64,000 nucleotides of DNA from positions 2,666,001 through 2,730,000 of the forward strand of contig NZ_CP116939.1 of NCBI RefSeq assembly GCF_050219315.1, given 5' to 3'. The position numbers and the translations under genes were made by a program. This stretch comes from Megasphaera_A sueciensis. GTDB lineage: Bacteria; Bacillota; Negativicutes; Veillonellales; Megasphaeraceae. This document shows positions 1-8,835 of this stretch, in pieces (positions within the stretch are counted from its first letter, which is position 1; the number at the start of each line of letters is the position of its first letter). The notes below the pieces were generated by a model. That model ran no database searches, was not told the DNA's origin, and was given only the letters and a program-made list of their open reading frames with translations.

Positions 1-12
1 AAAAACAGATAC

Positions 13-44
13 ATTATAATTTTTGATTTCCTCAAAATTATAAT
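13..44. repeat. AT-rich inverted repeat
   Basis: Bases 13-26 and 32-44 form a near-perfect stem of about 12 bp with a short loop. There is no T-tract after it on the + strand, so it is not a clear terminator. It lies at the 5' side of the possible structured RNA that ends at the terminator near 234. Its role is unknown. Confidence 0.4.
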
Positions 45-234
45 GGGTGGCGGAAAAGATAGACGCAGGGGCATCATATTACTTTATCAGTAGTTATAAC
101 GTTCTAAGTATATAATGCCTTGATGAACCCGACAGATACAGTAATGATCTGATCGGCCATTCATCCTGTAAGGTGCAAATCCTTACCCCATTCATTGTCA
201 GGTAAAGGCGCCCATATAATGTGGGTGTCTTTTT
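45..234 (+). ncRNA. possible structured RNA or leader ending in a terminator (unassigned)
   Basis: About 190 bases with no convincing reading frame end in a stem-loop plus T-tract at 207-234. Inside is a small hairpin, GTAAGG-loop-CCTTAC, around 170-188. Some words recall cobalamin riboswitches (GGTGCAAATCC, then CAGG...GGCGCC), but the conserved CCCGCCACTG block is missing and no gene follows. It could be the tail of an RNA or leader that starts outside the window, or a relic. I see the hairpins and the T-tract; the RNA call is inference. Confidence 0.25.
207..234 (+). terminator. Rho-independent terminator
   Basis: The arms GGCGCCCATAT and ATGTGGGTGTC pair over 11 bp with three G-U wobbles, followed by TTTTT. 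It ends whatever transcript enters from the left edge. Confidence 0.6.
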
Positions 235-329
235 ATGTATGATAACCATATATGTAGATCAAATAATTTCGTTACATGTTATAATTATATGCTTATCATT
301 TTTTGATACGCGCAAAGTTTCAAGTGAGA

Positions 330-530
330 TTATTTTTTCTTTTTTCTTTGAATTTCAAACACATCACAAATGCAAGTGGTTACTGAAGTTGCAATTATTA
401 CTCTTAAAAGTTGGGCAACGTTATTATAATCTTTGTTTTGAATCGATTTAGCAATTGTTTTACAATCGTTTTCTAAGTTGCTATTGGATAAGGCTTGTGA
501 GCAAATAGCATATATGTCTTTTTCAGTCAT
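330..530 (-). CDS. small hypothetical protein (66 aa)
   Basis: This reading frame encodes a small, probably soluble protein with a lysine-rich tail (QRKKKK). I chose the ATG at 530 because GGGTGAT lies five bases upstream; the frame also extends three codons to a GTG at 539. The sequence has a helical, charged N-terminus (MTEKDIYAICSQAL) and a hydrophobic, threonine- and cysteine-containing stretch (LLRVIIATSVTTCICDVF). I recognise no family. It stands alone among AT-rich non-coding DNA, so neighbours give no hint of function. A frame by chance in AT-rich DNA remains possible; the SD and natural composition argue mildly for a real gene. Confidence 0.4.
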   Translation of the reverse strand: MTEKDIYAICSQALSNSNLENDCKTIAKSIQNKDYNNVAQLLRVIIATSVTTCICDVFEIQRKKKK

Positions 531-598
531 TTTAATCACCCGATTCTATTATTTAAGAATATAATTGTAAAAGTATGATATTGGAATGATGTAAAAAT

Positions 599-638
599 AG
601 CTTATGTAAAAATAAGTGTTTTACATAAGCTGTTTTTT
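599..638. terminator. bidirectional terminator
   Basis: AGCTTATGTAAAA and its exact complement (13-bp stem, 7-base loop) are flanked by A-rich DNA on the left and TTTTTTT on the right. It could stop transcripts from either direction, including any from the small minus-strand frame at 679-789. Confidence 0.7.
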
Positions 639-678
639 TACAATATCGAAATCATTAAGAATTAATGTTTGTTTTTTT

Positions 679-789
679 TCATTTTTCATCATTTTTACCA
701 ATAATGTAGTTAATATACTCCTCTTTTTATCGGTATTTTTCTTTTAATCTCTCTTTTTCGTCTAAAATTAAATCATTTAATGTAATCAT
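679..789 (-). pseudogene. small ORF broken by an in-frame TAA
   Basis: On the minus strand an ATG at 789 follows GAGG at seven bases and opens a highly charged frame (MITLNDLILDEKERLKEKYR). It stops at a TAA (729-727), then continues in the same frame for 15 charged residues (KEEYINYIIGKNDEK) to a TGA at 679. The codon and residue style is the same on both sides of the stop. This looks like a short gene or gene end inactivated by a nonsense change; a genuine 20-residue peptide is the alternative. No family recognised. Confidence 0.3.
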
Positions 790-1348
790 AATGGAGCCTC
801 ATATATTAAGAAGTACATACAAGTATAATAGTTGCTGATTAATATTATACCATAAAAATATGAAAATATATAAATGCGTCCTGTTTTGGTCAAATAGATA
901 TGTAATTTTCAGATTTTGTATGTTGTTTTCAATGCGCGGAGTTTAAGATAAATAAAAAGAAAATGATGATTTATTAATGATGTAACTTGATGGTGAAACA
1001 CTTAAGGAGGAAAATCAGCAGATAGCATTATAACGCTGTGAGATCACCTGATCAATTATGTGATACAGCACCGGAAAATGTAAAAGTGACACAAATTGAA
1101 TCGGAAAAATTGGCAGAATTTTTGATGATTCTCAACGATGGAATAAAAAGCAGAGGATGATAGGAGAATTCGTTAGAAAACTGATTGAAAATAGTGTTTT
1201 TATAAAACTGTGCAGATATTGCTTCCCGTTTTTTTACGATATATGTTAACTTCAAAATACTGAATATTCAACTTCACTGGTCACATATCTTTATTTGATA
1301 TATAATAATACGGATGAAAGATTAGAGTATTTTATTGGAGGAATGCTA
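790..1348. other. gene-poor AT-rich stretch
   Basis: About 560 bases without a convincing gene. It contains one isolated strong SD-like AAGGAGG near 1004-1010, the short frame at 1038-1160 described separately, and T/A-rich filler. The 67-residue minus-strand frame at 1052-1255 has no SD and unnatural composition, so I do not call it. Confidence 0.5.
1038..1160 (+). pseudogene. short coding remnant (about 40 aa)
   Basis: A frame opening at GTG 1038 and stopping at 1160 reads as natural soluble protein, with segments such as APENVKVTQIES and EKLAEFLMILNDGI. The only good SD (AAGGAGG) is about 27 bases before the GTG, too far to serve it, so the original start seems lost. I interpret it as the degraded piece of a small gene; chance coding is possible. 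Confidence 0.25.
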
Positions 1349-1861
1349 ATGTCTCATATTATTACATTAGAAGATAAAGAACCCAAAATAGATGCAGACA
1401 CTTTTATTGCTGATACGGCAGCCGTAATTGGGGATGTAAAACTTGCAAAGGGAGTCAGTATTTGGTACAATACTGTTCTTCGCGGGGATGATAATACGAT
1501 TACTGTCGGCCGTTACACGAATATCCAAGATAATACGACGGTTCATCCGCAGGCAGATCAGTCGATGGAAATCGGAGATTATGTCCTTATTGGACACAAT
1601 GCGATTATTCATGGATCTAAAATCGGCAATGGTTGTTTAATTGGTATGGGAGCTATGCTCCTTGGATATTCTGAAATTGGAGAAAACTGTATCATTGGTG
1701 CAGGAACACTTATTACACAAAATAAAAAAATACCGCCTAATTCTATGGTTTATGGTAATCCTGCACATATTGTCAGAAAAGTGACACCCGAGGAAATCGC
1801 TGAGGTAAAAGAAGACGTGCTAGGATATTATGAAAATGCAAAAAAGCAAATGGAGAGATAA
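1349..1861 (+). CDS. gamma-carbonic-anhydrase-like hexapeptide-repeat protein (YrdA/PaaY family)
   Basis: A 170-residue left-handed beta-helix protein of the trimeric gamma-carbonic anhydrase family. Hexapeptide repeats run from about residue 20 to 145 (IGDVKLAKG, IGHNAIIHGS, IGENCIIGAG). The three metal-ligand histidines of the family are in place: H66 (TTVHPQ), H83 and H88 (IGHNAIIHG). Members bind zinc or iron; many lack proven carbonic anhydrase activity, so the enzymatic role is uncertain. The start is the ATG at 1349, preceded by GGAGG; the frame extends upstream without an SD. The iron alcohol dehydrogenase gene starts four bases after the stop, so the two are probably co-transcribed. 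Confidence 0.9.
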   Translation: MSHIITLEDKEPKIDADTFIADTAAVIGDVKLAKGVSIWYNTVLRGDDNTITVGRYTNIQDNTTVHPQADQSMEIGDYVLIGHNAIIHGSKIGNGCLIGMGAMLLGYSEIGENCIIGAGTLITQNKKIPPNSMVYGNPAHIVRKVTPEEIAEVKEDVLGYYENAKKQMER

Positions 1862-1865
1862 TGTC

Positions 1866-2954
1866 ATGTTTACATACGAAATGCCAACTAAATTGTTTTT
1901 TGGGAAAAATTGTATTGCACAATCAGGAGATTGTTTGGCGCAGCTGGGTAAAAAAGCATTACTTGTTACGGGATACCATTCAGCTAAAATTAACGGTTCA
2001 CAGCGGGCTGTACTTGATAAGCTGCAACAGTTAGGGATTTCTTGGGTTATTTTTGATGAAGTCGAAAACAACCCTTCTATTCTTACGGTACGCCGGGCGG
2101 CTGCTTTTGCTAAGACCGAACAGGTTGATTTTGTTATTGCTGTCGGCGGCGGTTCTCCCATGGATGCAGGGAAGGTTATCGCTTTACTATGTACGAATGA
2201 GATTGATGACGTACAGTTGTTCGGCGGACCATATAAAAAACCGCTGCCTATTGTTGCGGTACCTACGACATCGGGCACCGGCAGCGAAGTAACCAAGGCG
2301 GCTATATTGACGAATCCCCATGCCGGGACGAAGCAATCTGTCACGGACCCGCTGCTTTTTCCATCTATGGCTTTTGTCGATCCTACATTTACGATGGGGA
2401 TATCCCCTGTCGTCACTATTGATACGGCAATTGATGCATTATCACATGCCGTTGAAGGGTATATGTCCAATAATTCGACCCCTGTCAGTGATGTATGGGC
2501 GGAAGAGGCTATGCATTTTATGGGACCGCATTTGACGGAATTAGGAAGTGACGTATCTTACGCTGCTCGTGAAGATCTGATGTATGCTTCAACATTAGCA
2601 GGTATTGTCATTGCTCAGAGCGGTACGACTCTCATTCATGGAATGGGATATCAGCTGACATATTATAAAGGATTTACTCATGGACGGGCGAATGGCATGC
2701 TGTTTCCTTCATACATGTCTCTCATGACAGAAACAATGCCTGATAAAGTGGAACGAATATGGGACATTCTTCATCTTGACGGATTGGATGAGTTTACAAA
2801 CATAATGAACAAGCTCATGCCTGATACGATTCAATTAACAGAAGAAGATATTGATTTTTATACAAAGCTGACGATGCCGACACGAGCTGTCCGGGCAACC
2901 GCATATAATGTTACAGCGGATGTTATAGCTTCTATTTATCGGCAATTGAGATAA
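1866..2954 (+). CDS. iron-containing alcohol dehydrogenase
   Basis: A 362-residue group III (Fe-ADH) NAD(P)-dependent dehydrogenase, the usual family length. The nucleotide-binding GGGSPMD motif is at 94-100. The four metal ligands are visible as D190 and H194 (in DALSHAVEGY), H258 (LIHGMGY) and H272 (FTHGRANG). It probably reduces an aldehyde to an alcohol, or the reverse, during fermentation; the substrate cannot be read from sequence (butanol, propanediol and lactaldehyde are all possible). I start it at ATG 1866, ahead of which GGAGAG overlaps the end of the preceding hexapeptide gene, suggesting translational coupling. A 157-base gap with no clear terminator separates it from the next gene. 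Confidence 0.92.
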   Translation: MFTYEMPTKLFFGKNCIAQSGDCLAQLGKKALLVTGYHSAKINGSQRAVLDKLQQLGISWVIFDEVENNPSILTVRRAAAFAKTEQVDFVIAVGGGSPMDAGKVIALLCTNEIDDVQLFGGPYKKPLPIVAVPTTSGTGSEVTKAAILTNPHAGTKQSVTDPLLFPSMAFVDPTFTMGISPVVTIDTAIDALSHAVEGYMSNNSTPVSDVWAEEAMHFMGPHLTELGSDVSYAAREDLMYASTLAGIVIAQSGTTLIHGMGYQLTYYKGFTHGRANGMLFPSYMSLMTETMPDKVERIWDILHLDGLDEFTNIMNKLMPDTIQLTEEDIDFYTKLTMPTRAVRATAYNVTADVIASIYRQLR

Positions 2955-3111
2955 GCGCAGGAACAGCATGTGTGAAAAACTGAGAAAAAGTAATCATAAT
3001 TTAAAATAGCTGCATGTTTTAAAAATATTAAACGGGGAATAAGGGTTTAGTAGAAAATGTAAAAGCAGCAGGAAAAATAATAATTAATGGACATAGCATG
3101 CAGGAGGAATT

Positions 3112-5544
3112 ATGACAGAATTATTAGCACCGGCAGGATCATTGGATACAGTACTGACTGCCATTGATGCCGGAGCAGATGCGGTATATTTGGGTGGAAA
3201 GTCATTTAATGCCCGAAAATTTGCACATAATCTTGATGAGGAAGAATTAGATAGAGCGGTGCGGACGGCGCATCTTTTTGCTGTTAAAGTATATATTACA
3301 GTTAATATTCTTATTGCTGATACAGAGCTAAAAGAAGTTGCAGTCTATTTAAAAAAATTAGACGCGCTCCATGTGGATGGCATCATTGTACAGGATTTAG
3401 CCATTGCCGCATGGGTTCAAAAGGTAGTCCCCAATTTGCCGTTGCATGGGAGTACGCAGCTTACTGTTGCGGATTTGAATGGAGTACGATTTTTGGAAAG
3501 TCTTGGATTTACACAGGTTGTTTTAGCGCGTGAGCTATCTATACAAGAAATACGATACATATGTCATCGTGCAAAAGCTGCTATTGAGGTATTTATACAC
3601 GGAGCATCCTGCATGTCGTATTCGGGGCAATGTTTAATGAGCAGCTTTATCGGTGGACGAAGTGGTAATCGCGGAGCCTGTGCACAACCCTGTCGTCTCC
3701 CATATCAATTGGTTGAGGAGGGCGGTGTACCGGTAACGGAACCGGAAACGTACGTATTGAGCCTTAAAGATTTGAGCAGTGTTTCTGTTATTCAGGAACT
3801 CATAGATGCAGGCGTTTCTTCTTTTAAGATTGAAGGACGCATGAAAGGGAATGGATATGTGCGTTCTGTTGTGGGTGCCTATCGTATGGTCATGGATACT
3901 TGTATCCATGACTCCTCGCAGGAGCGGCAGCATATATTGGAAAAAGCCGAGCATATTTTAGCGGAGAGTTTTAATCGAATGTATCAGCATGATTTTTTAA
4001 CGGATACAGTGGAAAGGAATACTATTACTGAAAAAAGCGCAGGCAACACAGGGCGTCACATGGGAAAAATCCTGAAATGCCAGGAAGGTATTGCTGAAGC
4101 TAAATTGACTGAGCCTTTGCATATGGGAGATTTCATTAAAATTACAGCAGCAGACGGACGGGAATGTTTTGATGAAATATCAGCGATTATTGCTGATAAG
4201 GAATATCCGAGTACTTCATATACAGTGAAATTACGTTGTAAAGAAGGATTTTCAGGCGAAATATATCGACTAGCCCGGAAAGAAGATAGAAAAACAAAAA
4301 CGGTGGAGATGAATCGTAAAATTCCCCTTTATTTTCACGTAGATGTAACGGAAGGGAATCAATTACGTCTTACTGCATGGGATGAAGCGGGACATGTGGC
4401 AGAAGAAGTATCTGCATATGTTGTTCAAAAGGCGGTAAAACATCCAGCTGACCGAGAGTGGATTTATACGCAGTTGAATCGCTTGGGCGGAACCTTTTTT
4501 TCTGTTGCCGGGGTTACGGTTTGGAATCAATCGTATATGATACCGGCAAGTATTCTCAATACCTTGCGCCGGGAAGCTGCCGCGGTTGTGGAACAGAAAA
4601 TTTTGACAGAGTATCATCGACCAGCAGCGGGAAAGACAGCAATACGTCCTGATGGTACTACCAAGTACCGGAAAGTAAAACAAAAAGAGCTCGTTGTGCG
4701 TTGTGATTCGTTAGAAGGTATTACGGCAGCATTGCACAATGGGGCTGACCGCATTGTGTACGGAGGCGAGTCATATACTCATACAGCTTTTGGATTTTCT
4801 CAGTGGAAACAAGCGGTTGATATGGTTCATAATACCGGTGCGTCTATTTGGGCAGCCTCTCCGCGGATATTACGGCAGCGGGATGAAGTGTATGTTAGAA
4901 AAGAATTGCAGATAGCAGTTTCTTGTGGTGCAGATGGTATTTATGCCGGGGCACTGGGTATTCTTGCAATGGCTAAGGAAGAATTGTGGACGGTCCCTAT
5001 TGCGGGAGATTGGTCTTTAAATACCTTCAATGCCCATGCAGCAGATCTTTTGCGTCTTTATGGATGTAGCAGTTTAACACTTTCAACAGAACTTATGCTC
5101 AGACAGATAAAGAAAATTATTTCTGTATGTCTGTCGTTACCTATTGAGATTTTAGTAGAAGGGCGGTTGGAAATGATGGTGACTGAATTTTGTTCCCTGG
5201 CGGCTTTTAACGGTTCAGGAGTAAAAAGACGATGTGCTGCTATGTGCAGTCATAAAAAATATTATCTTAAAGATCGTATAGGAGAGCAGTTTCCTATTGT
5301 CACTGATTCATATTGCCGCAATCATCTTTTAAATAATCGAGATCTGGACATGGCCCCGTACTACTCTCAATTAATGCAATGTGGTATTTCCCGGTTTCGG
5401 ATCGAAGGCAGGGGACGCTCTTCTGCATGGATTGCGGCACAGACGCAGCGATATCGATGTCTTATAGATGATACAGAACACATGTTGTTAAATAAAGAAG
5501 ACAGCAGTGTTACACGAGGGCATTTTTTTCACGGAATTATATAA
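3112..5544 (+). CDS. U32 family peptidase-like protein with tandem U32 modules (RlhA/TrhP-like)
   Basis: An 810-residue protein. The N-terminal half is a canonical U32 domain beginning ELLAPAGS, with the family signature FIHGASCMSYSGQC and cysteines C167, C174, C190 and C194 that bind an iron-sulfur cluster in characterised relatives. From about residue 525 a second, diverged U32-like half follows; it has its own cysteine group (RRCAAMC) and an EGRG motif echoing the EGRM of the first half. Relatives RlhA and TrhP hydroxylate rRNA or tRNA bases using prephenate-derived oxygen chemistry, so RNA modification is likelier than proteolysis. SD GGAGG lies six bases before ATG. mutS2 follows 18 bases after the stop, probably in the same transcript. 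Confidence 0.88.
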   Translation: MTELLAPAGSLDTVLTAIDAGADAVYLGGKSFNARKFAHNLDEEELDRAVRTAHLFAVKVYITVNILIADTELKEVAVYLKKLDALHVDGIIVQDLAIAAWVQKVVPNLPLHGSTQLTVADLNGVRFLESLGFTQVVLARELSIQEIRYICHRAKAAIEVFIHGASCMSYSGQCLMSSFIGGRSGNRGACAQPCRLPYQLVEEGGVPVTEPETYVLSLKDLSSVSVIQELIDAGVSSFKIEGRMKGNGYVRSVVGAYRMVMDTCIHDSSQERQHILEKAEHILAESFNRMYQHDFLTDTVERNTITEKSAGNTGRHMGKILKCQEGIAEAKLTEPLHMGDFIKITAADGRECFDEISAIIADKEYPSTSYTVKLRCKEGFSGEIYRLARKEDRKTKTVEMNRKIPLYFHVDVTEGNQLRLTAWDEAGHVAEEVSAYVVQKAVKHPADREWIYTQLNRLGGTFFSVAGVTVWNQSYMIPASILNTLRREAAAVVEQKILTEYHRPAAGKTAIRPDGTTKYRKVKQKELVVRCDSLEGITAALHNGADRIVYGGESYTHTAFGFSQWKQAVDMVHNTGASIWAASPRILRQRDEVYVRKELQIAVSCGADGIYAGALGILAMAKEELWTVPIAGDWSLNTFNAHAADLLRLYGCSSLTLSTELMLRQIKKIISVCLSLPIEILVEGRLEMMVTEFCSLAAFNGSGVKRRCAAMCSHKKYYLKDRIGEQFPIVTDSYCRNHLLNNRDLDMAPYYSQLMQCGISRFRIEGRGRSSAWIAAQTQRYRCLIDDTEHMLLNKEDSSVTRGHFFHGII

Positions 5545-5562
5545 GTATAGGAGTACCAGGTT

Positions 5563-7926
5563 ATGAATAAAAGAAGTATGCGGATTTTGGGGTTTTATCA
5601 AATTCAATCCATGCTGGTGAAATTAGCTCCATCCCGGTTGTCTAAAGAAGCGGCAAGGCATTTAACACCTTCCGGTGATGCCGCTGTGATTGAAGAAAGC
5701 CTCAGGGATACAGAGGAAGCGGTAACTTGTTTGCAACGGGAAGCATCATCGCCCTTTGGCGGCATTGTTGATATACGGCCGACTCTTGAAAAAGCATGCC
5801 GTGAAATCACGTTAGATTCTCAAGAGTGTATTGATATTTGGAATAATATACGGTGTTATGAACATGTTAAAATTTTTTTTGCGGGAAAAGAAAAAGACTA
5901 TCCGCAATTGGTAAAAAAAACACAGTCTATTATGGATTTTTCAGTATTGGAACATAAAATAGCGGCTGTTTTTGATGAAAATCATCAAATTCGGGACAAT
6001 GCTTCGCCGGAACTCCTTCATCTGAGAAATCGTATTGTTGAACTGGAACGGCAGACAAAACGGTATATGCAAAGCGTACTGCAAAATAAGGAATATCAAA
6101 AGTACTTTCAAGATATTCTGATTACAGTACGGAACAATCGATATGTTGTGCCTATTAAGCAAGAATACAGGCATGTATTCCCCGGGATTGTTCACGATAT
6201 GTCGGCCAGCGGTTCGACACTATATATTGAACCGCTGGCTATCGTGAATGCCAATAACGATTTGCAGCAAGCACGTATGGGGGAAACTAAGGAAATAGAA
6301 CGTATTTTTAAACGACTTACGACCATTGCGGCAGATCAATATGAAGATCTCATGAATAGCACGATGTGTGTAGGGCAATTGGAGTTTATTTTTGCTAAAG
6401 CACAGTTAGCTATTCAGATGAAAGCTTGTCGTCCTGCGGTTTCAAAAAAAAAGCAAGTGCGTCTTCTCCATGCCCGGCATCCGCTGATTGCGCCGGATGT
6501 AGTTGTCCCTAATACCCTTATTATTGGCGGTGAATATAGAATTTTGCTGATTACGGGTTCCAATACCGGTGGTAAAACCGTAGCGATGAAGACCTTAGGA
6601 CTTTTAGTTCTCATGTACCAAGCCGGATTGTTTTTACCGGTAGGAGAAAATTCGGAATTACCCATCTTTCGTGATGTTTTTGTTGACATTGGGGATGAGC
6701 AGGATATTTCTCAAAATCTGAGTACCTTTTCCAGTCACATGAAACAGCTTATTTATATTTTAAAACATTGCAGCACGGAAGACCTGATTCTTGCCGATGA
6801 ACTGGGTTCCGGCACTGATCCGGCAGAAGGAAGTGCGATTGCTATTGCCGTGCTTCAGTCTTTATATGATAAAGGTGCTTGTGTTATGGTGACGACACAT
6901 TACAATGATTTAAAGAATTTTGCGTACAATACAGAGGGAATTGAAAATGGGCATGTTGAGTTTGATGTGCAGACATTGCAGCCTACATATAAACTTCGCA
7001 TAGGATCGGCAGGAAGTAGTCATGCTTTTAGCATTAGTGAAAAACTAGGCATGCCTGTGGAAATTTTAAATAAAGCAAGGGAACTGCGCAGCCAGGCTCA
7101 GGATGTTGATATGGAAGCTATTTTAACGAAGCTGAATACACAATCCAAGCAGATGGATGAAAAACAGGCGGAACTGGAGCAGCGGCTGCAGCGTGTAAGA
7201 AAATTAGAGGATGATTTACGCAGAGAAAAAGATAAAGTATCTTCAAAACGACAAGATATTGTCGATTCCAGCCGACGTGATGCGATGGAATTAAAACGTA
7301 AACTCCGCATTGAGGCGGAGTCTATTATCCGTGAATTGAAACAGCAGTTTCGCGAAACTACAGATCGGGAAAAAGCAAAGGCTATCGAACAGGCACGACG
7401 ATCTATTCAGCAAATTTCTCTTCCTGACAAGGAAAAAACGAAGCGTAATCCTATTGATGTGAAAACACTGCAGGTTGGACAACGTGTATTTATTAATTCG
7501 CTTGATGGATTGGGAACGGTAATGTCAATAAAAGGGAAAAAACTTACTGTTTCCGTGAAAGGAATAACTGTTCGTGTAGAAAGTAAAGATATCAGTGCTC
7601 CGTATTATGATGAAATAAAACGAGAACAACGGGAAGAAAAAAAAGCGGCGGCCGTATCTTCTTATCGTCCGATCCGTATCGATACGGTGGCAGCGGAAAT
7701 CAATGTTATTGGAAAAACAGGGAGCGAAGCGATACCGGAGGTTGAAAAATTTCTTGATCAAGCACTGGCGGCAGGGTTTAGTCCTGTCCGGATTATTCAT
7801 GGTAAAGGAAGCGGTGCCTTGAGACGGCAGATTCATGATTTTCTTGATCATCAGCCGTTTATTTCATCGTATAAACTGGATGATGCAGAAGGCGGCGGCG
7901 CAGGGGTAACGCTTGTGTTTTTTTAA
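5563..7926 (+). CDS. mutS2: MutS2 ATPase / Smr-domain protein
   Basis: A 787-residue MutS2. The core ATPase carries Walker A GSNTGGKT (332-339) and Walker B DLILADE (407-413) followed by the GSGTDPAEG segment. A long charged coiled coil spans about 510-620 and the C-terminal Smr domain about 703-787, with HGKGSG at 746-751. MutS2 suppresses recombination and, in Bacillus, also rescues collided ribosomes as a splitting factor through KOW and Smr modules. The usual LDLRG of the Smr nuclease is replaced by INVIGKT here, so nuclease activity is uncertain. The start ATG has a weak SD (GGAG about 13 bases upstream). A strong terminator follows directly. Confidence 0.95.
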   Translation: MNKRSMRILGFYQIQSMLVKLAPSRLSKEAARHLTPSGDAAVIEESLRDTEEAVTCLQREASSPFGGIVDIRPTLEKACREITLDSQECIDIWNNIRCYEHVKIFFAGKEKDYPQLVKKTQSIMDFSVLEHKIAAVFDENHQIRDNASPELLHLRNRIVELERQTKRYMQSVLQNKEYQKYFQDILITVRNNRYVVPIKQEYRHVFPGIVHDMSASGSTLYIEPLAIVNANNDLQQARMGETKEIERIFKRLTTIAADQYEDLMNSTMCVGQLEFIFAKAQLAIQMKACRPAVSKKKQVRLLHARHPLIAPDVVVPNTLIIGGEYRILLITGSNTGGKTVAMKTLGLLVLMYQAGLFLPVGENSELPIFRDVFVDIGDEQDISQNLSTFSSHMKQLIYILKHCSTEDLILADELGSGTDPAEGSAIAIAVLQSLYDKGACVMVTTHYNDLKNFAYNTEGIENGHVEFDVQTLQPTYKLRIGSAGSSHAFSISEKLGMPVEILNKARELRSQAQDVDMEAILTKLNTQSKQMDEKQAELEQRLQRVRKLEDDLRREKDKVSSKRQDIVDSSRRDAMELKRKLRIEAESIIRELKQQFRETTDREKAKAIEQARRSIQQISLPDKEKTKRNPIDVKTLQVGQRVFINSLDGLGTVMSIKGKKLTVSVKGITVRVESKDISAPYYDEIKREQREEKKAAAVSSYRPIRIDTVAAEINVIGKTGSEAIPEVEKFLDQALAAGFSPVRIIHGKGSGALRRQIHDFLDHQPFISSYKLDDAEGGGAGVTLVFF

Positions 7927-7976
7927 AAATAAAGTCCTGTACAGACTGAATTTTTCTGTACAGGACTTTATTTTTA
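7926..7976. terminator. bidirectional terminator between mutS2 and the sirtuin gene
   Basis: AAATAAAGTCCTGTACAG pairs perfectly with CTGTACAGGACTTTATTT across an 11-base loop, with A-rich and T-rich flanks. It serves the convergent genes on both strands. Confidence 0.9.
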
Positions 7977-7991
7977 AGGTAGTCTATGCTT

Positions 7992-8714
7992 TCATACTGT
8001 AATGTGTTGGAATACTTCACCAATAGGGGCATGGATAACTAAATCGGCTCGATCGTCCATACTGGTCGAAGATTTGTTGATTAGTACGAGTTTACGGCCG
8101 CTGTAATAACTTACAAGGCCGGCAGCTGGATAAACAACTAAGGAGGTACCGCCAATTATCAACATGTCGGCATGACTGATATAATACAATGATTTTTCAA
8201 TAACGGCATCATCAAGCCCCTCTTCATACAGTACGACATCTGGCTTAATAGGTCCGCCGCAGGCATCGCATTTGGGGATACCGGCAGCAGAAGCCATATA
8301 GTGAGCATTAAAAAATTTATGGCAGTGCAGACAATAATTGCGATGGACACTACCATGTAATTCCAATACGTTTGTACTGCCGGCTTGTTGATGCAGACCA
8401 TCAATGTTTTGTGTAATGATGGCCTTTAGTTTGCCAGCTTTTTCTAGTTCCGCTAATTTTATATGAGCCATGTTAGGCTTTGCATCAAGGCAAAGCATTT
8501 TATCATGATAAAAGCGAAAGAATTCTTCAGGATTATCCATATAAAACGAATGGCTTAAAATTGTTTCGGGGCGGTATTTATACGTTTGATTATATAATCC
8601 GTCGACGCTTCGAAAGTCAGGAATGCCGCTTTCGGTGGAAACACCGGCTCCACCGAAAAAAACGATATTATTAGAATGTTTGACTAAATCTGCAAATGTA
8701 TCAATGACTGTCAT
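7992..8714 (-). CDS. cobB: SIR2-family NAD-dependent protein deacylase
   Basis: A 240-residue sirtuin, the normal bacterial size. GAGVSTESG (22-30) and the following IPDFRS bind NAD, TQNIDGLH is at 101-108, and the catalytic histidine is H120 (LELHGS). A structural zinc site is formed by C128, C131, C149 and C152. It removes acetyl or other acyl groups from lysines, producing nicotinamide and O-acyl-ADP-ribose, and probably tunes central metabolic enzymes. SD AAAGGAGG stands ahead of ATG. The gene is monocistronic, converging with mutS2 and diverging from the ileS leader. Confidence 0.93.
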   Translation of the reverse strand: MTVIDTFADLVKHSNNIVFFGGAGVSTESGIPDFRSVDGLYNQTYKYRPETILSHSFYMDNPEEFFRFYHDKMLCLDAKPNMAHIKLAELEKAGKLKAIITQNIDGLHQQAGSTNVLELHGSVHRNYCLHCHKFFNAHYMASAAGIPKCDACGGPIKPDVVLYEEGLDDAVIEKSLYYISHADMLIIGGTSLVVYPAAGLVSYYSGRKLVLINKSSTSMDDRADLVIHAPIGEVFQHITV

Positions 8715-8800
8715 GATAAAGCCTCCTTTTGATACTTATATTTTACTGATAACAGCGCAATTTTGCAATAAATATAAAACAGAATGTTTATCGATAGGTA

Positions 8801-8829
8801 TTGACAAAGGGCTTTTTTAAATATAAAAT
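8801..8829 (+). promoter_or_regulatory. sigma-70 type promoter of ileS
   Basis: TTGACA (8801-8806), a 17-base spacer, then TAAAAT (8824-8829). The predicted start near 8836 places the T-box leader directly in the transcript. Confidence 0.8.
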
Positions 8830-8835
8830 ACCTCT

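Noticed and set aside
45..234. cobalamin riboswitch
   Set aside because: Words similar to the B12 element are present, but the conserved CCCGCCACTG core is absent and no B12-related gene follows.
221..451. 76-residue + strand frame
   Set aside because: It begins inside the terminator, lacks an SD, and its content is the antisense of the more natural minus-strand frame at 330-530.
1052..1255. 67-residue minus-strand frame
   Set aside because: No SD, and it lies antisense to a more natural-looking remnant.
1820..2470. 216-residue minus-strand frame antisense to the alcohol dehydrogenase gene
   Set aside because: The opposite strand encodes a complete Fe-ADH with all metal ligands; this frame is a shadow with no motifs.
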